Shown piece after piece: positions 1-7,824 of a stretch of 64,000 nucleotides of DNA (the first letter of the stretch is position 1; every line of letters begins with the position of its first letter). This DNA comes from Myxococcota bacterium (lineage in GTDB: Bacteria; Myxococcota_A; Bradymonadia; UBA7976; UBA1532): contig JAKLJY010000017.1 in assembly GCA_023150895.1 (NCBI GenBank), forward strand, positions 1 through 64,000, given 5' to 3'. A program made the position numbers and the translations under genes. The notes beneath the pieces are model-generated. The model was not told the DNA's origin. It saw nothing but the letters and a program-made list of their open reading frames with translations, and ran no database searches.

Positions 1-292
1 CCGTCTCGCCGCCGTTGCCGCCGCCACCGCCGGCGCCGCCGCCACTTCCGCCGGTCGTACCACCGCCGCCCTCGCCGCCGCTGCCGCCGTTCGGGCCACC
101 ATCGGGGCGGGGGGTGTCCCCCCCGGTGCCACCGCTCGGGCCGACGTCCGCCGCCGGTGATGCCCCCGCGCCCCCGCCGTCACCGCCCCCGCCACAGGCC
201 GCGGCGAGGCCCACGACGACGCCGAGGGCGAGGCCGAAAGCGGGAGAGAGGGCCAAAGGGGACGACGGTCGCAAGGGCAGGCGCACGCGCAT
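1..292 (-). CDS. Lipoprotein with Gly-rich linker, N-terminal part only (runs off the window)
   Basis: Reading the minus strand from an ATG at 292 gives a basic N-terminus, a hydrophobic stretch and a lipobox-like end (GLAAAC, Cys at about residue 33). A run dominated by Gly, Ser, Thr and Asp follows and continues out of the window at position 1. This is the pattern of an outer-membrane lipoprotein with a flexible spacer, common in Myxococcota; a similar spacer occurs in the lipoprotein at 15807-17030. The functional domain lies outside the window, so no role can be given. It lies 130 bp downstream of boxB on the same strand and could be read through from box transcription, but nothing else ties it to benzoate catabolism. 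Confidence 0.7.
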   Translation of the reverse strand, partial: MRVRLPLRPSSPLALSPAFGLALGVVVGLAAACGGGGDGGGAGASPAADVGPSGGTGGDTPRPDGGPNGGSGGEGGGGTTGGSGGGAGGGGGNGGET

Positions 293-422
293 GGAAAACT
301 CCGAGAGCGTCGGCCCGAGGGCCGGCGGGGCAGAGAAAAGCGGAAGTCGGAGAGAGCGGGCGGCGGGCGCGGAGGCGGGAGAGCGATCGAGGGTGAGCGG
401 GAGCAGTTCGGGACGCGCGCCG

Positions 423-1861
<1,439 letters not shown>

Positions 1862-1865
<4 letters not shown>

Positions 1866-3514
1866 GTGCGCTCCCACTGGAATTTGGCCGAGGTCGGCTT
1901 GCCGAAGGACTTCAGGGCGCCGTGCTCACCCACGGCGTTCGGGCGTTGGAAGATCCAGTTCTGCCAGGCCGACAGGCGGCCGAAGATGCGGGTTTCCATG
2001 GTCTCGGGGCCGGCGAAGCGCAGGTTGGCCTCCATGCCGGTCAACCCGTCGGGCGACATGCTCGCGCGCTCCTCGAGGCAGACGCGAACCTCGTCGTCCC
2101 AGTCGATGTCGTCGGGCGTGAACGTCGCGAGTTCGAGGGCGGCCGCCTCGGGCGTCGAGACGAGCTTGCCGGCATGCTCCAGGGCGCGCCCGACGAGGGC
2201 GGGCGTGCCGAGGAACCGCGTCTCGAGGCGCGTCAGGCCGTTGCCCATGCGGTACAGGCCGAAGTTCAGGCGGCTCAGGCCGACGCGCACTTCGCCCTCC
2301 GGATCGTCGAGCAGGAAGAAGCGGTCGGCCGCGAGTGCGATCTCGAGCAGGGTGCCGGCGAAGGCCGAGCCCTTGTCCCCGAGGGCGATGAGCGTCTTCG
2401 AGGTGTAGTCGAGGCGCTTGAGGGTGCGCCGGATGAAGTGGCGCGTCTCGGAGACGAAACGGTCCGCCGCCAGGGTCTCGAGCACCTCGTCGATGGCCAG
2501 CGCGATGGCCGGATCGCCCTCGGTGCGCAGCACGATGGTGCCGATGGCCAGGTGGTTCAGGCGCAGGTGCAACAGCGCGTCGTCGAACTCGCGGAACGCC
2601 GCCAGGGGCCACCACGCGGCGCCCTCGGCGCGGACGGCCTCGCGGGTCGTCGGGCCGACGGCGTCGGGCAGCCGGAGGGTGATGTGCGCCCGCCGTGCCG
2701 CGTGATCGAGCTTCAGCGTGACGAATCGGTAGTTCCGGGAGCCGACGTCGTCCATCGTGACCGTCAGCGGCGTGAGCGCCACGCCCTGCGCGTCGAGGCC
2801 GGTGGCGGGCGTCACGGTCTCCGCGAGGGCGCGGGCGTGCTCGGTGACCTTCTGGGGGAACTGGCTGAGCTTGTAGCTCGCATCGACGAGGCGCCACTCC
2901 ACCGCGCGCTTGCCGCGGACGCCCTCGGCGAGGGTGCAGAAGTGGTCGGCGAGATCGCGGCGGACCTTGCGCTTGTCCGTGACCCGGGTGAGGCCGCCCG
3001 TGCCCGGCAGGACGCCGAGCAGCGGCACCTCGGGCAGGCTCACGGCCGACGAGCGGTCGTCGACGAGGATGATCTCGTCGCACGCCAGCGCGAGCTCGTA
3101 GCCGCCGCCGCTCGCCGTGCCGTTGCAGGCGGCGAGGTACTTCTGGCCGGAGTACTGGCTGGCGTCCTCGAGGGAGAGGCGCGTCTCGTTGGTGAACTTG
3201 CAGAAGTTCACTTTGAAGGCGTGCGTGCTCTGCCCGAGCATGAAGATGTTGGCCCCCGCGCAGAAGATGCGGTCCTTCTTGCTGTCGAGGACGACGCAGC
3301 GGACCTCGGGGTGCTCGAAGCGCAGGCGCTGCACGGCGTCGGCGAGCTCGAGGTCGACGCCGAGGTCGTAGCTGTTGAGCTTGAGCTCGTACCCGGGGAC
3401 GTAACCGCCCTCCTCGTCGACGTCCATCGACAGGTGGGCGACGTCGCCCTCGACGGCGAGTTTCCAGTGGCGGTAGCGGTCGGGATGGACTTCGAAACTG
3501 GCGATCTGCGTCAC
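1862..3514 (-). CDS. boxC: 2,3-epoxybenzoyl-CoA dihydrolase (benzoyl-CoA-dihydrodiol lyase) BoxC
   Basis: BoxC hydrolytically opens the ring of 2,3-epoxybenzoyl-CoA, releasing formate and giving 3,4-dehydroadipyl-CoA semialdehyde. The 550-residue protein has the two crotonase-like regions of the family, with conserved-looking stretches such as FCAGANIFMLGQSTH and NGTASGGGYELALACDE (CoA oxyanion-hole region). Translation starts at a GTG (3514) preceded by GGAG nine bases upstream on the minus strand. It is the first gene of the boxC-boxB unit and diverges from boxR across a 110-bp, locally AT-richer gap, so regulation by BoxR is likely by analogy with characterised box clusters. Confidence 0.95.
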
Positions 3515-3588
3515 GGGGGTCGTCTCCGGTGGTTCACCCTGCGGTCGCCGACTCTAGGGGCGGCCTTGATTTATCGCAAGCAAGATAT

Positions 3589-3626
3589 TGCAGTCCGGTG
3601 CTCTTTCATGCTGCATTATGCTGCAT
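3589..3626. promoter_or_regulatory. Putative BoxR operator: TGCA repeats in the boxC-boxR gap
   Basis: The nine-base word ATGCTGCAT occurs twice in direct orientation (3608-3616 and 3618-3626), placing two TGCA cores exactly TGCA-N6-TGCA (3612-3615 and 3622-3625). A third TGCA lies at 3589-3592. The second repeat runs into the boxR ATG at 3625. TGCA-containing operators are known for the related regulators BoxR and BzdR, so this is probably the site where BoxR represses itself and boxCB until benzoyl-CoA binds. Seen: the repeats. Inferred: their function. Confidence 0.6.
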
Positions 3627-4455
3627 GGAGATTGAGGTCGGACGCCGCATCAAAGCCCGCCGGCAGGCCCTGGGCTGGACGCTGAAGACGCTCGCCGCCG
3701 CGAGCGGGGTGAGCGAGCGCTACCTGATCCTCGCCGAGCAGGGGGAGGCGAACCTCTCGCTCGAGAAGCTGCGGGCGGTCGGGGGGGCGCTCGATCTCCG
3801 GGTCGACGCGCTCCTGAGCGAGGGGCCGCGCGGTGATCTCGACGCCCTGCTCGCCGCCCGCACACCCGACGAGCTCGTCGAGATCGCGTCGTGGGTCCGC
3901 CGCCGATTCGACGCGCCGGCGCGTCCGCTGGTGGCGCTGCTCGGGGTCCGGGGGGCGGGCAAGTCGACGATCGGTCGCGCGCTCGCCCGGCGCCTCGGGC
4001 GCTCGTTCGTCGAGCTCGATCAGCGCATCGAACACGCTGCCGACCTGCGCTTGTCGGAGATCTTCGCGGTGCACGGCGAGGGGTATTACCGGCGGCTGGA
4101 ACACGCGGCGCTGGTGCAGTTGACCCGGTCGGGGGAGGCGGCGGTCGTGGCGACGGGGGGCTCGCTGGTGACCGATCCGGAGAACTACGCCCGGCTCCGC
4201 GAGGCCGCACGCACGGTCTGGCTGCGCGCGGATCCGGAGGAGCACTGGGACCGCGTGCTGCAACAGGGCGACCGCCGACCGATGCGCGATCATCCGCAGG
4301 CGCTCGCCGAACTCCGGGCGCTCCTCGCCGCGCGCGAGCCGTTGTACCGGCAGGCGGATCTGACGATCGAAACGTCGGGGCGGGGCGTCGCCGACATCGT
4401 CGACGAGATCGTCGATCGACTGACCGTCCTTGAATCGGCCGCGGCAGCGGACTAG
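3625..4455 (+). CDS. boxR: BoxR-type benzoyl-CoA-responsive transcriptional regulator (XRE HTH plus shikimate-kinase-like domain)
   Basis: This 276-residue protein has an N-terminal XRE helix-turn-helix (about residues 5-60, including SGVSERYLILAEQGEANLS). After a linker comes a shikimate-kinase-like domain with a P-loop at about 107-115 (GVRGAGKST) followed by FVELDQRIE. In the BoxR/BzdR family the kinase-like part is a ligand-binding module for benzoyl-CoA rather than an enzyme, and the protein represses box or bzd genes. I start at the ATG at 3625, where the HTH begins, not at an earlier GTG in the same frame. The gene diverges from boxCB, and the TGCA repeats overlapping its own start suggest autorepression. 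The dam-like gene follows after 9 bp. Confidence 0.9.
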   Translation: MEIEVGRRIKARRQALGWTLKTLAAASGVSERYLILAEQGEANLSLEKLRAVGGALDLRVDALLSEGPRGDLDALLAARTPDELVEIASWVRRRFDAPARPLVALLGVRGAGKSTIGRALARRLGRSFVELDQRIEHAADLRLSEIFAVHGEGYYRRLEHAALVQLTRSGEAAVVATGGSLVTDPENYARLREAARTVWLRADPEEHWDRVLQQGDRRPMRDHPQALAELRALLAAREPLYRQADLTIETSGRGVADIVDEIVDRLTVLESAAAAD

Positions 4456-4464
4456 AAGCGCCCG

Positions 4465-5331
4465 ATGCCGACCGTACGCAACTCCCGTGAACGTGTCTTT
4501 CCGCGGCCTTTTCTGAAGTGGGTCGGCGGCAAGAGCGAGCTTCTCGCCGAGATCATCGGCGAGCTCCCACCGGGGCCGCTCGAGCTCTACGTCGAGCCGT
4601 TTCTGGGGGGCGGCGCGGTCTTCCTCGAGCTCGCCCGGCTCGGGCGCGTGAGACGGGCCGTCCTCGGCGACCGCAACCCCGAGCTCGTCGATACCTGGCG
4701 CGCGGTGCAGGCCGATCCGCTGCCCCTCATCGCGGCCTTCGATGCCTGGGAGAAGGACGAAGCGACCTACTACGCCGTCCGGGCGCTCGATCCGCGCGAC
4801 CTCGACGTCGTGCAGCGGGCGGCGCGGGTGCTCTACCTGAACCGCGTGGGGTTCAACGGGCTCTATCGACTGAACAGCAAGGGTGGTTTCAACGTCCCCT
4901 ACGGCCGACACAAGAGCCCGCCGCGCATCGATCGGGACAACCTCCTGGCGGTCCACCGGGCCTTGCAGGGCGTGACGTTCGTCGAGGGTGACTTCGACGA
5001 CGTCCTCGCGCACGCCACACCCGGGGCGACGGTCTATTGCGACCCGCCCTATTGGCCGGTGAGCGAGACCTCGAGTTTCGCGTGTTACGACGGCACGGTC
5101 TTCCGCCGGGCCGAGCAGGAGCGTCTCGCCGCGACGTTCCGTGGCCTGCCCGCGCGGGGCGTCTACGGCGTGCTCTCCAACGCCGACGTGCCCGACACGC
5201 AGGCGCTCTACGAGGGTCTGCCGTTCCGCACGGTCTGGTGCCGACGATCCATCAACAGCCGCACCGACCGGCGGGGCCATGTCGCGGAGCTCGTCGTTCG
5301 CACGGGACCCAAGCCGCGCGTGCCGGACTGA
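4465..5331 (+). CDS. Dam-type (D12 class) DNA adenine-N6 methyltransferase, no visible restriction partner
   Basis: The 288-residue product has the alpha-class adenine methyltransferase layout: FLKWVGGK (residues 16-23, motif X/AdoMet region), YVEPFLGGGAVFLEL (motif I), and the Dam-like stretch LNRVGFNGLYRLNSKGGFNVPYG. The catalytic DPPY is at about residues 193-196 (DPPYWPVSE). It would transfer a methyl group from S-adenosylmethionine to adenine in a short DNA site; the site cannot be read from sequence. It begins 9 bp after boxR and is probably on the same transcript. No restriction endonuclease gene is nearby, so it looks like an orphan methylase. Whether it has anything to do with benzoate metabolism is unknown. 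Confidence 0.88.
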   Translation: MPTVRNSRERVFPRPFLKWVGGKSELLAEIIGELPPGPLELYVEPFLGGGAVFLELARLGRVRRAVLGDRNPELVDTWRAVQADPLPLIAAFDAWEKDEATYYAVRALDPRDLDVVQRAARVLYLNRVGFNGLYRLNSKGGFNVPYGRHKSPPRIDRDNLLAVHRALQGVTFVEGDFDDVLAHATPGATVYCDPPYWPVSETSSFACYDGTVFRRAEQERLAATFRGLPARGVYGVLSNADVPDTQALYEGLPFRTVWCRRSINSRTDRRGHVAELVVRTGPKPRVPD

Positions 5332-5440
5332 TCGGCGGGGTTTTCGACCGGGCCCGCGACCCCGCGCGACGATGGGACGTTGCGCCGGAGCGGCCCGCAG
5401 TGGGAACATGCGGCGATTCCAAGGAGCACCGAGGTCCGCC

Positions 5441-7030
5441 GTGAACGCAACGTTCCATCGTCGCGCAGGAGCGCCTGTCTCGCTTGCGCTCGCTCTCGCG
5501 CTCGCCGGCGCGCTGAGCGCGTGTAAAGGCAAGGACGTCGCGCTGACCCCGACGGGTGGCGAGAATGAAGCCGGCACGGGCGAGGCGGTCGACGACGGCG
5601 GCCAGGGGGGGGCATCGGCCACCGACGGCGGCCCGGTGGATGCCGCGCCCTACGTGCCCGACGCGGTGCCCTTCGACGCCCTGCCCATCAGCGAGCCCGA
5701 GGCGCCGTCGGCCCCGCTGCTGGCGGAGATCCGGGACTTCCCCGGCCGGTTCGCGATGTACGCGCGCAATCTGGTGACGGGCGGCGCGGTCATGCATGGG
5801 TCGGACGAGTGGCTGCTGGCGGGGCCGTTCATGCGGCTGTGGCCGGTCGCCCTGTACCTGGAGAAGGTCGCGCAGGGCGAGATCGACCCCGAAACCGAGC
5901 TCGTCTTTACGGAGGACTTCTTCCGCGGCGGGGACAAGGACCTGACGCCCGAGGTCTTCGACAAGTCCTTCAAGCTCTCACGCCTCGCCACCCTGGCGCT
6001 GCTCTCGGCCAACGCCAGCGCCGAAGAAATGCTCGTCAGCGCGCTCGGCGGCTCGGGGCCGGTCAACGACTTCATCGAGTCCTTCGCGCTCGAGGGCATG
6101 GGCAAGTACCTCGCGCCCTGCGAGGCGGACCGCGCGCACCTTCGTCGGCTCGACCCGCGCTTCGACGACGTCGCCTGCACGGCCCTGGCGGTTTTCGCAC
6201 GCGACGATGACGCCCGGGGTCTCGTGCCCGCCCCGTTCGACAGCCCGCCGGTCTTCCCCGAAGAAACCGTCGCGGCGGCCCATACGGCCGCCATGGACGC
6301 CCACGAGAACGCGGCGACGGCGAAGGGCATCGGCGAGGTGCTTGCCCGCATTCACGGGCGGGCCTTGCCGAGCGGGGCCGGCTCCCTGCTCGTCCGCGAT
6401 CTGCTCGATCACGCGCTCGGCTCCGGCGGTGGGGGCAACAACCTGCCGGACCGCGTCTGGGTCGGCAACGTCCAGGGCTCGGTCTTCGCCGGGCGCATCT
6501 GGGCCGCGCTCATCCGGGGGGGCGAGGCGCCCGTGGCGCTGGTGCTCATGTCCGATCGCGAGACGAACGCCGGCGCCGTCGGGCCGCGCTTCGATCGCGC
6601 GGGGCTGCTTGCGTGGGAGCAACTCGTCGGGCCGGTGGACCTCCGGCCCCCCGCCGAGGCGGCGCCGCACCCCGCGTGGCTCGGCGGCATCTTCATTCAC
6701 GAGCCCGAGGAGTCGCGGCACTGCAACCAGGACTTCTCCGGTGACTACGAGGCGCTGCTCGCCTGCCGCCACGAGACGCAGCGCGTGCAGTTCCGCGTCG
6801 ACGAGTCGACGGCCGGCACCGTCATGGTCAAGGACGGCCCCGACGTCGAGGCGACGTGGCTCTGGACGGAGCCCGACGGGTCGCGACACCGCTATCAGGT
6901 CAAGATCGGCGAGGGCGGCTGGTGGGCGTGGACGCGCTCGTTCACGGCTGTCGCGCCCGGCGACTGGCGCCTCGACGTCTGGCTGAACGGCGAACCACAT
7001 CTGTTGGGTCGGTTCCCCGTGCTGGAGTAG
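5441..7030 (+). CDS. Lipoprotein with degenerate class A beta-lactamase-like domain and DUF2914-like C-terminus
   Basis: The N-terminus is a lipoprotein signal (hydrophobic LALALALAGALSAC, lipid-bearing Cys about residue 27), then an acidic Gly/Asp-rich spacer. Residues 90-390 follow the order of class A beta-lactamase/serine hydrolase landmarks, but these are eroded. The SxxK helix reads AGPFMRLWPVALYLEK (about 126), the SDN loop reads SANAS (about 188), and no KTG is visible near VWVGNVQGSVFAGRIWAAL. The last 80 residues, with GDWRLDVWLNGEPHLLGRF, resemble DUF2914. Likely a non-catalytic binding protein at the outer membrane. I chose GTG 5441 (GAGG six bases upstream); an in-frame ATG at 5408 is an alternative. 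The beta-lactamase relation is an inference from motif order. Confidence 0.6.
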   Translation: MNATFHRRAGAPVSLALALALAGALSACKGKDVALTPTGGENEAGTGEAVDDGGQGGASATDGGPVDAAPYVPDAVPFDALPISEPEAPSAPLLAEIRDFPGRFAMYARNLVTGGAVMHGSDEWLLAGPFMRLWPVALYLEKVAQGEIDPETELVFTEDFFRGGDKDLTPEVFDKSFKLSRLATLALLSANASAEEMLVSALGGSGPVNDFIESFALEGMGKYLAPCEADRAHLRRLDPRFDDVACTALAVFARDDDARGLVPAPFDSPPVFPEETVAAAHTAAMDAHENAATAKGIGEVLARIHGRALPSGAGSLLVRDLLDHALGSGGGGNNLPDRVWVGNVQGSVFAGRIWAALIRGGEAPVALVLMSDRETNAGAVGPRFDRAGLLAWEQLVGPVDLRPPAEAAPHPAWLGGIFIHEPEESRHCNQDFSGDYEALLACRHETQRVQFRVDESTAGTVMVKDGPDVEATWLWTEPDGSRHRYQVKIGEGGWWAWTRSFTAVAPGDWRLDVWLNGEPHLLGRFPVLE

Positions 7031-7091
7031 ACTTTCGGCGCGGCTCGGCGCTCACGCCGGCGCGGAAATGTCGGCGTGTGGAGGCCTTGCG

Positions 7092-7772
7092 ATGTCGGTG
7101 CGGGTGGTCGGCGGACAGGTGGTGCTCATTGCGGGCGGCGGCCTCGGGACGGGGGCGCTCGTGGCGCGGGCCGCGGCGCAGGCCGGGGCGTCGGCCATCG
7201 TGGCGCAGCGCGGCGCCGAGGGCGCCCTGACCCCCGGTCCGCTGGGCACCGGAGACATCCGACTCGCTGACGCCGAGACGCTCTCGCCGACGGAAATCTG
7301 CGAAGCCGCCGCCGAAGACGCGCGCCGCCTCGATGCGCTGGTCTACTCCGCCGCGCCGGCGCTCGTTTCGCCGTACTGGCAGCTCGACGACGAGGCCTGG
7401 GGGCGGGGCGTGACGGAGCCTCTGCTCGACGCCCACCGTTGGGCGCGGGCCGCGTTGCTGCAGATGCGCGAACAACGCTTCGGCAAGGTCATCCTGATTG
7501 GCCCCACGGCCGGTCTGGAACCCAACGACGACCGGGTGGCGACCTCGACGCTCGGGGGCGCCCTGCGCGGCCTCGCCGAGTCGCTGGCGTACGCCGGCCT
7601 GCGGTTCAACGTGCAGACCTACGCCGTCCGGCTCGGTGCGCGCCCGGTGGACCTCGGCCACGCGCCGGAGTCCGTCTGGCCGGAGCTCGGGCCGCGCCTC
7701 GTCGACCTGCTCGGCGGGCGCCTCGACATCGCCTCGGGCGGCCTGGTGGACATCGGCGCCGCCGGCGCTTGA
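7092..7772 (+). CDS. Short-chain dehydrogenase/reductase-like protein lacking the catalytic Tyr-Lys
   Basis: The 226-residue protein starts at ATG 7092, seven bases after a GGAGG at 7080-7084. The N-terminus has a Rossmann glycine motif (LIAGGGLGTGALVARAAAQAGA). A VYSAAPA stretch takes the place of the usual NNAG, and GKVILIGPTAG matches the strand normally ending in the catalytic Ser. Where SDRs carry YxxxK this protein reads TSTLGGALRGL, so the Tyr and Lys are gone. A dehydrogenase activity is therefore doubtful; it may bind a nucleotide without catalysing redox chemistry. It lies between two exported-protein genes on the same strand with short gaps. Confidence 0.65.
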   Translation: MSVRVVGGQVVLIAGGGLGTGALVARAAAQAGASAIVAQRGAEGALTPGPLGTGDIRLADAETLSPTEICEAAAEDARRLDALVYSAAPALVSPYWQLDDEAWGRGVTEPLLDAHRWARAALLQMREQRFGKVILIGPTAGLEPNDDRVATSTLGGALRGLAESLAYAGLRFNVQTYAVRLGARPVDLGHAPESVWPELGPRLVDLLGGRLDIASGGLVDIGAAGA

Positions 7773-7824
7773 CCGCGATACGGACGTGTGACGGCCCCGA
7801 CGCCGGGGCGGGGAGTGGAAGCCC

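Noticed and set aside
1-200. Repetitive CCGCCG-like sequence at the window start, at first sight a repeat array
   Set aside because: Read on the minus strand it encodes a Gly/Ser-rich lipoprotein spacer in one frame; there is no regular spacer unit as in CRISPR or tandem arrays.
3561-3600. Sigma70 promoter for boxC or boxR in the AT-richer gap
   Set aside because: TTGATT and several TATNNT-like words occur, but none pair at 16-18 bases with an acceptable partner on either strand.
3529-3624. Longer N-terminus for boxR starting at an upstream GTG
   Set aside because: The extra 32 residues lie across the divergent promoter/operator gap and are not like an XRE protein; the HTH starts at the ATG at 3625.
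4465-7030. Restriction-modification or defence island around the Dam-like gene
   Set aside because: No endonuclease, helicase or toxin-like gene flanks it; the following genes encode an envelope lipoprotein and an SDR-like protein.
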